Shown here: one piece after another, positions 52,131 through 61,191 of the stretch
How the letters are laid out: each line of letters begins with the position of its first letter
Position numbering within the stretch: position 1 is the first letter of the stretch
Program-made: the position numbers and the translations under genes
Assembly: GCF_006442315.1 (NCBI RefSeq)
Contig: NZ_VFVY01000001.1
Coordinates: forward strand, 62,001 to 126,000
Direction: 5' to 3'
Length of the DNA stretch: 64,000 bases
Source of the DNA: Mesorhizobium sp. B2-3-4
Lineage (GTDB): Bacteria > Pseudomonadota > Alphaproteobacteria > Rhizobiales > Rhizobiaceae
Notes under the pieces: model-generated
The model's database searches: none
What the model was told of the DNA's origin: nothing
What the model saw: the letters and a program-made list of their open reading frames with translations, nothing else

Positions 52131-54425
52131 ATGTCCGTTCAATCCGCGGCCGCAGACGTCGACGTCGATCTCAAGCAGCTCTTCGCCAGCCTGGGTCGGA
52201 ACTGGCTGCGGATTCTGGTCTTCGTTCTGGTAGTGACGGGTCTGGCCTACGCGGCCGCGTCGTTCGCGACCAAGCACTACAAGGCCCAGACGCAGGTGGA
52301 AATCGTTCCACGGGAATCCGTCTACACGCGGCCCGCGAGCAGCAACCCGGACGCCGACAAGCCGATCCTCGATGAGCAAGGCGTCGCCACCCAGGTCCAG
52401 ATCATTTCGTCCAACGAAATCCTCAAGCAGGTCGCCCAGAAACTCGGCCTGTCGCGGCTGTCCGAATTCGACGAGACGATCAATATGTCGTCCTTGAGCC
52501 GCGTGTTGATCCTGCTCGGATTGAAAACCGACCCGATGGACGTTCCGGCCGACGAACGCGTCCTGAAGAAGATGCGTGAGAAGCTCAACGTCTTCGGCGT
52601 TGAAAAGACCCGCATCATTACCGTCGAGTTCTCTTCCGAGGATCCCAAGCTGGCAGCGGCCATTCCCGACGCCATCGCCGCCGCCTACATTGCGGGGCAG
52701 GGTGCGACCAAGCGCGAATCGAACAGCGCAGCCGCGGATTTTCTGGCGCCCGAGATCGCCGACCTGTCCAAGCAGGTCAAGGATGCCGAGGCCAAGGTCG
52801 CGGCCTACCGCGCCCAGTCGGACCTCCTGATGGGCGGCAACAATTCCACGCTGGCCACCCAGCAACTGGCCGAACTGTCGACCGAATTGTCGCGGGTGCG
52901 GGCCAACCGCGCCGCGGCTGAAGGCACCGCCGAGAGCGTGCGCAAGGCACTGCAGAATGGCGGATCGCTGGATTCGCTGCCGGAAGTGTTGTCTTCCGAT
53001 CTGATCCAGCGCTTGCGGGAACGGCAGGTCGAGCTGCGCGCCAATATCGCGGATCTGTCGACGACGCTGCTCGACAATCATCCGCGTATTCGCGCGGCCA
53101 AATCGCAACTGGCCGATCTCGACGCACAAATCCGCAGTGAGGCCCAGAAGATCATGAAGGGCCTTGCGATGCAGGCCGATGCCGCCAAGGCGCGCGAAAG
53201 CCAGCTTGTCGCCGACGTAAACACGCTCAAGGCTGCTTCGGCGCAGGCTGGCGAACAGCAGGTCGGTCTCGACGCGCTGCAGCGCGATGCGGCCGCCAAG
53301 CGCCAGCAACTCGAACTCTACCTGACCAACTATCGCGAGGCGGCGTCGCGCCAGGATCGCAACTATGTTCCGGTCGATGCCCGCATCGCGTCGCCGGCTT
53401 CGGTTCCTTCCGAGCCATACTTCCCGAAAATTGGGCCGATCGTCGGCGCTGCCGCGGCGGCCTCGCTGCTGCTGGCGGCGGTGTTCACGCTGTTGCGCGA
53501 GCTTTTCTCGGGCCGCGCCATGCGCCCGGCCAGGGGCGCCCGGTTTGAACCGATCGACGAGGTGCCGATGCCGCCGGCCGCTCATCAGGAACCGGACGCC
53601 CGCCTGGAGCCGGCAGCCGTCAACGAGTTCCCCAAGGGTGCCGCCGAACCGTCATGGCCTGAAAGTGTCGCGCAGCCGCCGGCACCGCAATGGCCCGCCG
53701 AACCGATCGCCAGGGCGGAGCCAGTCGCCGAGCCTGAACCGATGGCTGAGCCTGAAGCCGTCGCCGAGCCTCAACCCGCGGCTGAGCCCGAACCCGCCCG
53801 GGAGGTTCGACGGCCGCGTTCGGTGCTGGGCGAGATCGACATCGAGAAAGCCGCCGAGAAGCTGATCGCGAGCGGCGCCGCGCGCGCCATATTCGTTTCC
53901 CCAGAGGGCGATGAAGCGGCGGCATCGGCGATCCTGGTGGCGCGCGAGGTTTCCGACGCCGGCCTGCGCGTGCTGTTGCTCGACCTCACGGCCTCTGGCG
54001 CCGCCTCGCGACCCATGCTGGACAGCGGGCTTTTCCCCGGCATCACCAACCTGCTGGCGTCGCAGTCCCAGTTCAGCGACGTGATCCATGCCGACCTCTA
54101 TTCCGACTGCCATGTCATTCCCGTTGGCACAGCCGATCCGGTCCGTGCCATGCGCGCCGCCGATCGGCTGCCGATCATCATGCAGTCGCTGACGACGGCC
54201 TATGATCTGGTCGTGGTCGAATGCGGGCCGGCCGACGCTCAGGGCATCAGTCGTCTGGGTGGCGAGGCCACCGAGGTGTTCCTGTCGATGCTGGAACCGG
54301 ACGACGAGGTCACACAGGCTGCAGTCAAGCTCATCGAGAGCGGCTATCCCGACCTGACGCTGGTGACGCCGCTCGGTCACGAACCGCCTGGAACCCCGTT
54401 GCCGGGCCGGCGCTCCGCGGCTTGA
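52131..54425 (+). CDS. Wzc/ExoP-like polysaccharide co-polymerase with degenerate kinase domain
   Basis: A 764-residue inner-membrane protein. Two spans (LRILVFVLVVTGLAYAAA near residue 28; GPIVGAAAAASLLLAAVF near 440) flank a periplasmic Wzz domain with coiled coils. A Pro/Glu/Ala-rich linker (repeats of AEPEP type, about residues 525-565) leads to a C-terminal BY-kinase-like domain. Its P-loop position reads SPEGDEAAASA without the Lys of GKS/T, the Walker A-prime reads VLLLDLTAS, and no Tyr cluster is present, so ATP binding is unlikely. It should still control chain length with the export protein transcribed divergently. Confidence 0.9.
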   Translation: MSVQSAAADVDVDLKQLFASLGRNWLRILVFVLVVTGLAYAAASFATKHYKAQTQVEIVPRESVYTRPASSNPDADKPILDEQGVATQVQIISSNEILKQVAQKLGLSRLSEFDETINMSSLSRVLILLGLKTDPMDVPADERVLKKMREKLNVFGVEKTRIITVEFSSEDPKLAAAIPDAIAAAYIAGQGATKRESNSAAADFLAPEIADLSKQVKDAEAKVAAYRAQSDLLMGGNNSTLATQQLAELSTELSRVRANRAAAEGTAESVRKALQNGGSLDSLPEVLSSDLIQRLRERQVELRANIADLSTTLLDNHPRIRAAKSQLADLDAQIRSEAQKIMKGLAMQADAAKARESQLVADVNTLKAASAQAGEQQVGLDALQRDAAAKRQQLELYLTNYREAASRQDRNYVPVDARIASPASVPSEPYFPKIGPIVGAAAAASLLLAAVFTLLRELFSGRAMRPARGARFEPIDEVPMPPAAHQEPDARLEPAAVNEFPKGAAEPSWPESVAQPPAPQWPAEPIARAEPVAEPEPMAEPEAVAEPQPAAEPEPAREVRRPRSVLGEIDIEKAAEKLIASGAARAIFVSPEGDEAAASAILVAREVSDAGLRVLLLDLTASGAASRPMLDSGLFPGITNLLASQSQFSDVIHADLYSDCHVIPVGTADPVRAMRAADRLPIIMQSLTTAYDLVVVECGPADAQGISRLGGEATEVFLSMLEPDDEVTQAAVKLIESGYPDLTLVTPLGHEPPGTPLPGRRSAA

Positions 54426-54449
54426 GAGAGCCGCGGGCGACTGCCTGCC

Positions 54450-55286
54450 CTATCCCAGTTCCAGCGTCGTCACGCCAAACATCCTGTTGGTGTCCAGCCT
54501 CGGCGGCGGACCCTTGTACATGCGCGTGGTGCTGAAGGTCGCCGAGAAGCCTGCCGCCTCGAGCGCTGCGATGAAGTCCGACTGAGTGGCGGGAACGTCG
54601 ATATTGAGGTCGCCTCCTTTGCAGGTGGCCGCCAGGTCTTCGAGCAATTCCAGTGCGGTCCGCATGTCGTCGGCAAACAGCGGGCCGACCTTGAAACCGC
54701 TGCGGCAGGCACGCGCCACGGCGTAACCGGCCGTTGCCTGTGATGCGATCATCGCCACGGCGTGGTGCGGCGGTTGCAGCCATCGCCGCAGGAAAGAATC
54801 GCGGGGCGCGGGAAAGCAAAGCGCGTCATAGGCGATGATGTCGGGCACCATCCGCGCCGTCACCATGCGAGGCCGCCTGATGCCACTGGGCAGTGCCGTC
54901 GGGCGCCCGCTGTAGCGAATGGTCTCGTAGACCGGCCTGAACCCTTTGCTCTCGTAGTTGGCGCGCTGCGCTTCGACGCCATCGAGCCCGATAGTGCGTC
55001 CGGCCAGCCGTTCTATGCCCGCGGTCCATACCGCCTTGCCATAGCCCTTGCCGCGCATATCAGGCCGGCAGATGTAGAGGCCAACGAAACCAAAATCGCT
55101 GCCATAGGCAACCGCCGAGATTCCGGCGACCATTTCGTTTCCGGCAAATGCACCGATGAAACCCTCGGGGTCCGCAGCCTGGAGCATCGCCGCATCGTCG
55201 AGGCCGGGGTTCCAGCCCTCCGCGGCCGCCCAGTCGACGAGATTGACCAATTGTCCCAGCGACAGCGTGCGGATGATCGGTTTCAT
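54450..55286 (-). CDS. GNAT family N-acetyltransferase
   Basis: A 278-residue protein with an N-terminal GNAT domain (motif A MRGKGYGKAVWTAGIERL; QRANYESKGF) and a C-terminal Acetyltransf_18-like domain (FKVGPLFADDMRTALELL, LNIDVPATQSDFIAALEAAGF). It should acetylate an unknown small molecule with acetyl-CoA. ATG 55286 is chosen; ATG 55328 would add 14 residues. It is convergent with the co-polymerase gene. Confidence 0.82.
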   Translation of the reverse strand: MKPIIRTLSLGQLVNLVDWAAAEGWNPGLDDAAMLQAADPEGFIGAFAGNEMVAGISAVAYGSDFGFVGLYICRPDMRGKGYGKAVWTAGIERLAGRTIGLDGVEAQRANYESKGFRPVYETIRYSGRPTALPSGIRRPRMVTARMVPDIIAYDALCFPAPRDSFLRRWLQPPHHAVAMIASQATAGYAVARACRSGFKVGPLFADDMRTALELLEDLAATCKGGDLNIDVPATQSDFIAALEAAGFSATFSTTRMYKGPPPRLDTNRMFGVTTLELG

Positions 55287-55399
55287 GATGCTCGGCAGCG
55301 ATAGTGTTCGGTCGTGGGATTTCAGCATGGGATGGAGGTCTCGGCCAGCGGCCCCTTGGGCACTGCTGCGGCTCGAGGTCAGCGAACGCAAGGGCAGGT

Positions 55400-56629
55400 C
55401 TAGCTGTCGTCCTCGCCGACCGCAGGCGCAGCCTGCCCCGCGGCCTTGCGGCGCAGCATCTTGGTCAGCTTCCAGACCGTCGGGCTGTTCTTGATCAGGG
55501 TTTTCACGCGTGCGCCCTGGCGAAGCGCCAGTCCCAGCGCCCGACCTTTGAGCGTCAGTGGCACCAGGACCTCGAAATGCCGCGTTTCGATATCGCACCA
55601 TAGCCGCTTGTAGGGCTCGTCTCCGACGGAAAAGTCGTAAACCGCAAAGCCGGTCCGGCAGGCATCCTGGATGTTGTCGAAGAACAGGAAATCGCCCGGA
55701 CTGGTATTGGAGAGGTCGTCCTCGGCGATCGCTCCGAACTCGCAGATCAGGCGCTTGCCCGAGCGGCTCGATCCAGTGACGGCGCGCAGCTTGCCGGCGA
55801 CCTCCAGCCCGTGCAGCACGAAGGAAGGTCTGGCCTCGGCGAGTGCCTGGGTGAACAGGCCTCGGAAGAAGGAGCGCGTGCGCGCGTCGCCGAAGACGTT
55901 GGCAATACCCATCTTGCGGAAGCGCTGCTCCTTCATTTCGAAGAACGCTTCGAGCAGCCTCTCCACCTCGTCGGCGCTGCTTGCCTCGATGCGCCGGTGG
56001 CTGCCGACAGCCTCGAACTTGCGCGTCTGCGAACGATGCTTCTTGCGCTTGCGCTTGCCGCTGGCGCGCAGCAGCAGCGCATCGAATCCGCCGCTGAGGT
56101 CGACGGCCAGCGAAAGGTTGGGGCTGGTGAAATGCTCCAGCGACGCCAGCGGATTGGCGACGCCGTCGAGATCGGGCAGCAATCTTTCCAGCGCAATGAG
56201 ATCGATATCGGGCCGCGACCTGGCGATCGTCGCGAGCATCGATCGGACGGCCGTGATGTCGGGTTTGGCCAGCCATTGCGGGTTGGCGGCGGCGAAATTG
56301 CCGTTGGCATGGCGGCCGCCCATGAACTGGGCTACCCGCAACGGGCCGCGCTTGACGACTTCCAACGCCAGCGCGAAGACCGGCTTGCCGTCCAGTTCGA
56401 GGGTGGCGACAAGCAGATCGGGCCGGACCTCGGCGGCCCAGGTCGAGACCCATGCCGCGCTCTGCGCCGGCGCGCTGAGCGCCGAACGGCAGAAGGTCGC
56501 ATAGGCCGCGAGTCCTTCGGCGGCGGCAATGGAAACCGTCAGCCCCGTGTCATCCTTGGGCAGCGCGCGTGGCGAAGCCTCGTTCGCCGCGAGCCGCTTG
56601 CCGTCAAATGACGCGGTTGCGTCAACCAT
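55400..56629 (-). CDS. CelD/BcsL-like GNAT acetyltransferase
   Basis: A 409-residue protein of the Acetyltransf_6 (CelD) type. The N-terminal half has the FCRSALSAPAQSAAWVSTWA and LEVVKRGPLRVAQFMGG regions, and the second half carries the GNAT core (EMKEQRFRKMG, GLEVAGKLRAVTGSS, GDFLFFDNIQDACRTG). Such genes often lie in cellulose or exopolysaccharide clusters and are thought to acylate sugars or related compounds, consistent with this locus. Confidence 0.85.
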   Translation of the reverse strand: MVDATASFDGKRLAANEASPRALPKDDTGLTVSIAAAEGLAAYATFCRSALSAPAQSAAWVSTWAAEVRPDLLVATLELDGKPVFALALEVVKRGPLRVAQFMGGRHANGNFAAANPQWLAKPDITAVRSMLATIARSRPDIDLIALERLLPDLDGVANPLASLEHFTSPNLSLAVDLSGGFDALLLRASGKRKRKKHRSQTRKFEAVGSHRRIEASSADEVERLLEAFFEMKEQRFRKMGIANVFGDARTRSFFRGLFTQALAEARPSFVLHGLEVAGKLRAVTGSSRSGKRLICEFGAIAEDDLSNTSPGDFLFFDNIQDACRTGFAVYDFSVGDEPYKRLWCDIETRHFEVLVPLTLKGRALGLALRQGARVKTLIKNSPTVWKLTKMLRRKAAGQAAPAVGEDDS

Positions 56630-56718
56630 ACCTCAATCCTTAGGGCGTATTGATCCCGATTTGGGGGGCGCTCAGGCGTATTCCATGCTTGGATAGCCTA
56701 GGCGCAAAAGGTGAATGA

Positions 56719-57777
56719 ATGATCGACGGTGGGGAGGCAATCCGGAAACTGGCGCTCAACGTCGCCCGCTTTACCGGCCTCGCACCGCTGGCCAGGCCGT
56801 TTGTCGGCGGCATCGGCGCTATCCTGATGCTGCACCGCGTGACGGCGACACCCGAAAAGCCCGATAGCGTCAACCGCCACCTGAACATCGCGCCGCGCTT
56901 CCTCGATGCCCTGATCGCCGACATGAAAGCGGACGGCTATGCCTTCGTCTCGATGGACGAAGCCGTTGAGCGCATCAAGGCAGGCGGCAAGGGTGGCCGG
57001 TTCGCCACCATCACCGCCGACGATGCCTATCGCGACAACATGACCGAGGCGCTGCCGGTTCTGGAAAAACATGGCGCGCCGCTCACCATCTATGTCGCGC
57101 CCGGACTGATCGACGGCACCGCCCATCTCTGGTGGGATGTCGTCGAGGATATCGTCAACGCCTCTGACGGCTTGACCCTGGCGACAGCCGACGGCCCCAC
57201 GGTCATTGATTGCGCGACCCCCGCCAGGAAACATCAGGCCATCGCCCGCCTGCATGCCTATTTCACCACCGAGGTTCGCGAGGAAGAGTTGCGCGGTGTG
57301 CTGCGCGCGCTCGCCGCGTCGAACGGCGTCGACGCCGACGCCCCGCGCCTGCGAACGCTGATGAACTGGGACGAGATCCGCACCATGGCCGCGCATCCAC
57401 TGGTGACGATCGGTGCCCACACGATCAGCCACAGCAATCTCAAGCGGCTTTCCGAGGCTGATGCGCGGCACGAGATCGGCGCGGTCAAGGACAAGTTGCT
57501 GGCCGAGCTTGGCAAGGAGCCGCGGCATTTCGCCTATCCCTACGGCTATGCCAGGGCCGTCGGTTGCCGCGAGGTGGGTTTTGCGCGCGACGCCGGCTAT
57601 GCCTCGGCTGTCACCACCCGCCACGGCGTGTTGCGGGCCGAACATGCGGGCTTCCTGCATGCCTTGCCGCGCATTTCGGTCAATGGCCGTTACCAGAACC
57701 TCGCCCATATCCGCACGATGCTGTCGGGCGTGACGACGCCGCTCGCCAATGCCGGCAAGATGGTCGTTACGATCTGA
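56719..57777 (+). CDS. Polysaccharide deacetylase family protein (NodB-type)
   Basis: A 352-residue protein with a carbohydrate esterase 4-like fold. The metal region has the His pair (IGAHTISHSNL) and the late block FAYPYGYARAVG. The first motif, usually TFDDG, reads ITADDAYRDN: the two Asp are kept but Phe and Gly are replaced by Ala. No signal peptide is evident. It would remove acetyl groups from exopolysaccharide units or work in a related step; activity with the altered motif is uncertain. Confidence 0.85.
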   Translation: MIDGGEAIRKLALNVARFTGLAPLARPFVGGIGAILMLHRVTATPEKPDSVNRHLNIAPRFLDALIADMKADGYAFVSMDEAVERIKAGGKGGRFATITADDAYRDNMTEALPVLEKHGAPLTIYVAPGLIDGTAHLWWDVVEDIVNASDGLTLATADGPTVIDCATPARKHQAIARLHAYFTTEVREEELRGVLRALAASNGVDADAPRLRTLMNWDEIRTMAAHPLVTIGAHTISHSNLKRLSEADARHEIGAVKDKLLAELGKEPRHFAYPYGYARAVGCREVGFARDAGYASAVTTRHGVLRAEHAGFLHALPRISVNGRYQNLAHIRTMLSGVTTPLANAGKMVVTI

Positions 57778-58182
57778 TCAGCATTTGTGGAAGTAGCGGT
57801 AGGTGTCCGGTGCGCTCATCCATTTGAGATTTGCCGTCAAGCCGCCATGCGCGTTGATCCAGCCCCTGATATCGGACGCATAGGCGTTCCACAGCACACC
57901 GGTCATGTCGGTGCGATGGGCGAGGTGGAAGCCGAAACTCGCCGCCGGCATCACGCAGATGCGGCTGCGGGGTATGTAGCCGAGCAACACCGTGCAGGCG
58001 GACTGGCATTTGCCGACAATGCGTACGTTGACGCCGCGCGCCGCAAGCGCTTTCCAGCGCTGGCTGTAGGCGGCAACGCTGCCGCCGTGGTCGTCGGAGA
58101 CGTTGATGGTTTCGGCCGCCGCGACCGATGCGCTGAGTGAAACGAACAGAAGAAGCAGTCCCGCGAACATCCCTTTCAGCAT
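57778..58182 (-). CDS. Periplasmic ClpP-like protein (COG3904 type)
   Basis: About 134 residues from ATG 58182, with a signal peptide (MLKGMFAGLLLLFVSLSASV, cleavage near AAAET). The motif VGKCQSACTVLLGYI followed by SFGFHLAHR resembles periplasmic ClpP/crotonase-fold proteins in which the Ser of SAC and the later His could form a catalytic pair. It is convergent with the deacetylase, the two stop codons being adjacent. No partner is known. Confidence 0.65.
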   Translation of the reverse strand: MLKGMFAGLLLLFVSLSASVAAAETINVSDDHGGSVAAYSQRWKALAARGVNVRIVGKCQSACTVLLGYIPRSRICVMPAASFGFHLAHRTDMTGVLWNAYASDIRGWINAHGGLTANLKWMSAPDTYRYFHKC

Positions 58183-58283
58183 GCCGGCCTCCACTGATGA
58201 ACGCCGTCAGGATAGCGCTCGGGCCGCGCGCGGATGAATCACGTTCGCGTTTACAGGCCAGCGCCCAATGCGGGCAGGATATT

Positions 58284-58499
58284 TCAGCTTTTCGAGCGCG
58301 GCTCCAGCATCAGCCATTTGATGATGCCCATCGCCGGCAGGACCCACAGCAGGCCGCTGAACAGGAAGAACAGGAATTGCACCAGCGCGCCCGACTCCGA
58401 CAGCCGCGCCACAGCGAAGATCGACGCCACCAGCGCATAGACGATGACCAATGCCACCAGCAGGAACATTCCGATCAGCTTTTTCAGGCGAATGGGCAT
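58284..58499 (-). CDS. DUF2842 family small membrane protein
   Basis: A 71-residue protein with two spans (LIGMFLLVALVIVYALVA, FLFFLFSGLLWVLPAMGIIKW) and a basic start and end. The shape and position next to COX15 fit DUF2842, found in alphaproteobacteria and possibly linked to cytochrome oxidase assembly. Divergent from ctaA. Confidence 0.75.
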   Translation of the reverse strand: MPIRLKKLIGMFLLVALVIVYALVASIFAVARLSESGALVQFLFFLFSGLLWVLPAMGIIKWLMLEPRSKS

Positions 58500-58530
58500 G
58501 GTACGGTCTCGTTGATTGCCACCGCTTGGA

Positions 58531-58574
58531 GCATGACGCCGAAAAGTTGCGGACTTTTCGGTTTCACATCATGC
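58531..58574. repeat. Rhizobial RIME-like palindromic intergenic repeat
   Basis: Nested inverted repeats: GCATGA (58531-58536) with TCATGC (58569-58574), and CCGAAAAGT (58539-58547) with ACTTTTCGG (58553-58561). This resembles the GCATGATC-CCGAAAAG...-GATCATGC type repeat scattered through rhizobial genomes. It occupies the divergent space between the DUF2842 gene and ctaA. Confidence 0.75.
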
Positions 58575-58749
58575 GTGAAACGATGAGATGGAACGGAATT
58601 GCGATCCATCGCATCCCGCTCTAGGCCGAACGCGGGACGCACGCAACCCGCGACATCGGGCGCGACGGCGTGCCGCGCTGCCCGGTCTTGCCAGCAGTAG
58701 TGCGATGGTCCACCAATCCGCGACATCGAAAACCGCCGGAAATGAACCC

Positions 58750-59916
58750 ATGGCCGCCATATCTGCTGCTGCGCCTTACCAGGCCCGCGACCGCGACCTG
58801 CACAACCGGGCACTGGTGCGTGGTTGGCTATACGTCGTGATCCTGGTGCTGTTCGCGCTGGTGCTGGTCGGCGGCGCCACGCGTTTGACCGAGTCTGGCC
58901 TGTCGATCACCGAATGGCAGCCGATCCATGGCGTCATTCCGCCGCTCAACGACGCCGAATGGCAGGAAGAATTCCAGCGCTATCAGCAGATCCCGCAATA
59001 CACCGAGCTCAACAAGGGCATGAGCGTCGAGGCGTTCAAGTCGATCTTCTGGTGGGAATGGGCGCATCGCTTGCTGGCGCGCTCCGTCGGCCTGGTCTTT
59101 GCCTTGCCGCTGCTGGTCTTCTGGGCGGCGCGCCGCATCGAGCGCGGCCTTGGGCCCAAGCTCGTCGGCATCCTGGTTCTCGGCGGCCTCCAGGGCGCCA
59201 TCGGCTGGTGGATGGTGGCTTCCGGCCTGGTCGACCGCGTGTCGGTGAGCCAGTACCGGCTGGCGACGCATTTGACGCTTGCGGCGCTGATCTTCACCGC
59301 CACCATGGTCGTCGCGCGTGGGCTGGCGCCGCATTCCGAACCCGCCGCCGATCGCTCGACGCAGAGGCTGGCCGGTGTCATCGTGCTTCTGGCGCTGATC
59401 CAGATCTATCTCGGTGGCCTGGTCGCCGGTCTCGACGCCGGCATGAGCTACAACACCTGGCCATTGATGGATGGCAAGATCATCCCCGGCGACCTGCTGA
59501 TCCTCGAGCCGGCGTGGCGCAACTTCTTCGAGAACCCGAAGACGGTGCAGTTCGTCCACCGGCTCGGCGCCTACACGGTCTTCGCCGTCGCGCTCTGGCA
59601 TATGATCGCGACACGGATCCGCCTACCGGGCTCAACGCACGCCCGCCGGGCGACATTGCTATTTCTGCTGGTGCTGGTGCAGGCCTCGATCGGCATCGGC
59701 ACGCTGCTGATGCAGGTGCCGTTGCACATGGCGCTGACGCACCAGGGTTTCGCGCTGATCGTACTGGGCTTTGCCGCAGCTCACTGGCGCGGCACCAAGG
59801 GCGCTTACCCCTTGCCCACAAGGCCTCCGATGAGGCGCAGGTATATTGCCATACCTGTTCTGGTTTTGCTGGCGGGCTACTTTGTAGTCGGCACCGTACA
59901 TATGACGAGCAAGTAG
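58750..59916 (+). CDS. ctaA: Heme A synthase (COX15/CtaA)
   Basis: A 388-residue membrane enzyme that oxidises heme O to heme A for cytochrome oxidase. Eight spans and the four heme-ligand His regions are present: [37 protein letters not shown] and [13 protein letters not shown]. Type 2 alphaproteobacterial form, with [16 protein letters not shown] near the N-terminus. ATG 58750 follows GGAAATGA; ATG 58705 would add 15 residues. Confidence 0.95.
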   Translation: MAAISAAAPYQARDRDLHNRALVRGWLYVVILVLFALVLVGGATRLTESGLSITEWQPIHGVIPPLNDAEWQEEFQRYQQIPQYTELNKGMSVEAFKSIFWWEWAHRLLARSVGLVFALPLLVFWAARRIERGLGPKLVGILVLGGLQGAIGWWMVASGLVDRVSVSQYRLATHLTLAALIFTATMVVARGLAPHSEPAADRSTQRLAGVIVLLALIQIYLGGLVAGLDAGMSYNTWPLMDGKIIPGDLLILEPAWRNFFENPKTVQFVHRLGAYTVFAVALWHMIATRIRLPGSTHARRATLLFLLVLVQASIGIGTLLMQVPLHMALTHQGFALIVLGFAAAHWRGTKGAYPLPTRPPMRRRYIAIPVLVLLAGYFVVGTVHMTSK

Positions 59917-59945
59917 CTGCCCTAAACTGAATTCCGGCTGGCCCG

Positions 59946-60269
59946 TCACATCCAGAATTCGTTCGACTGCGTCGTTGTCTTCTGGCCATCGAATTCCGCC
60001 TGACGCACTGCGGCGGCGGATGGTGTCGACTGGCTCTGAGCGGCCTTGGCTGCCTTGTCGGCGTCGGCGGCCCTGAGCGCGTCGAGCTTGGCCTGGGCCA
60101 CGGCGATATCCTGCCGCACCTGCGCGGCCTTGACCTCATCGGTGATCGCCTTGGCCTGGTCCTCCAGATCCTGGATCTGCTTTTCGAGCGCGGCCTCCTG
60201 GGCTGCATTGCTCGAGGAACTGGACGAGGAATACTGCGCTGCGGAGGAGCCCGAGATCGCGCTGACCAT
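59946..60269 (-). CDS. Hypothetical helical protein
   Basis: About 107 residues from ATG 60269, with an AAGGATTT site. A Ser-rich N-terminus (SSAAQYSSSSSSSNAAQ) is followed by a long coiled-coil-prone helix (LEKQIQDLEDQAKAITDEV...ALRAADADKAAKAAQ). No signal peptide or family recognised. Convergent with ctaA. Confidence 0.65.
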   Translation of the reverse strand: MVSAISGSSAAQYSSSSSSSNAAQEAALEKQIQDLEDQAKAITDEVKAAQVRQDIAVAQAKLDALRAADADKAAKAAQSQSTPSAAAVRQAEFDGQKTTTQSNEFWM

Positions 60270-60348
60270 GAGAAATCCTTGGGTGGGAGCCAAGGCTCAT
60301 CGGTAGCCGATCATGGTGAACGAGCGGTTACCTCAGCTCTTCCCTCTG

Positions 60349-61191
60349 TCAGAAACGCGCTCGCACAGTCGTGATTGCCCTGACGATCGACAGTTCGCGG
60401 TTCTCCTCGACCGCATTGCTGCCCTCACGGTGCCAGGCCGCCGACAGGCAGCCATAGGCGATGGCATGATCGAGTATCGCCGGCGGCGATTGCTCCAGCG
60501 TCCGGGCAAAGGTTTCGGCCATATGCGCGATCCGCGAGGGATCAAGGCAAAGTGCATCGCGATCGAGCGGGTTGTAGAACATGTTTGCCGCATCGAAGCC
60601 GGGATCGCCGAGCACGCCCTTGGGATCGATCACCAACCAGCCGCGCGGGCCATGCAGGATGTTTTCGTGGTGCAGGTCGCCATGGAGCGGCCGGACATCG
60701 CGCGGATTGGCCAGCAGGCGATCGGCGATCGCGCCGGCTTCGACATAGATGCTGTTGATTTCGGCCCTGAGGTCGGCCCTGGCCTTGCTGAACAGGCTGG
60801 AGAACCGCTCCCTGAGCGGCTGCAGTTCGGCCGGGTAGGGGACTTTTCCAGGCGAGACCAGTTTCGCCATCACGTCGGCCGCGATGGCGGTCGCCGCATC
60901 GTCACCCTGTTCGTCGATAACCTGCGAGAGCAGCCTGTCGCCGCCATATTCGAGCAGCATGGAATGTCCGTCGCGGCCGAGCAGCCGTACCGCGCCCTCG
61001 CCACGCCGCCAGGCGAGATAGTGCTCGCCGCGAAGTTCGTCGGCAACGTCGTCGAACGGTTTCAGCGCCTTGACGATCGCGGGCGAGCCGTCCTCGCGCC
61101 GCACCTTCCAGATGCGGCTCGAAAAAGTCTCGGCGACGAGTTCGGGCGCGACGACCTTCCAACGCGCCGGAAAGACGGGAGCGTCCGTCAC
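60349..61191 (-). CDS. APH(6)/hydroxyurea-type phosphotransferase family kinase
   Basis: A 280-residue kinase of the APH_6_hur family. The catalytic Asp region is HGDLHHENIL and the metal site WLVIDPKGVLGDPGF. StrB-type streptomycin kinases belong here, but chromosomal members often have other, unknown substrates. The start GTG 61191 overlaps the argC stop by four bases, suggesting co-transcription with argC. Confidence 0.85.
   Translation of the reverse strand: MTDAPVFPARWKVVAPELVAETFSSRIWKVRREDGSPAIVKALKPFDDVADELRGEHYLAWRRGEGAVRLLGRDGHSMLLEYGGDRLLSQVIDEQGDDAATAIAADVMAKLVSPGKVPYPAELQPLRERFSSLFSKARADLRAEINSIYVEAGAIADRLLANPRDVRPLHGDLHHENILHGPRGWLVIDPKGVLGDPGFDAANMFYNPLDRDALCLDPSRIAHMAETFARTLEQSPPAILDHAIAYGCLSAAWHREGSNAVEENRELSIVRAITTVRARF

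Noticed and set aside
53700..53810. Direct repeats of GAGCCTGAAC-like units
   Set aside because: They encode the Pro/Glu/Ala linker of the co-polymerase and are in frame, so they are protein low-complexity sequence.
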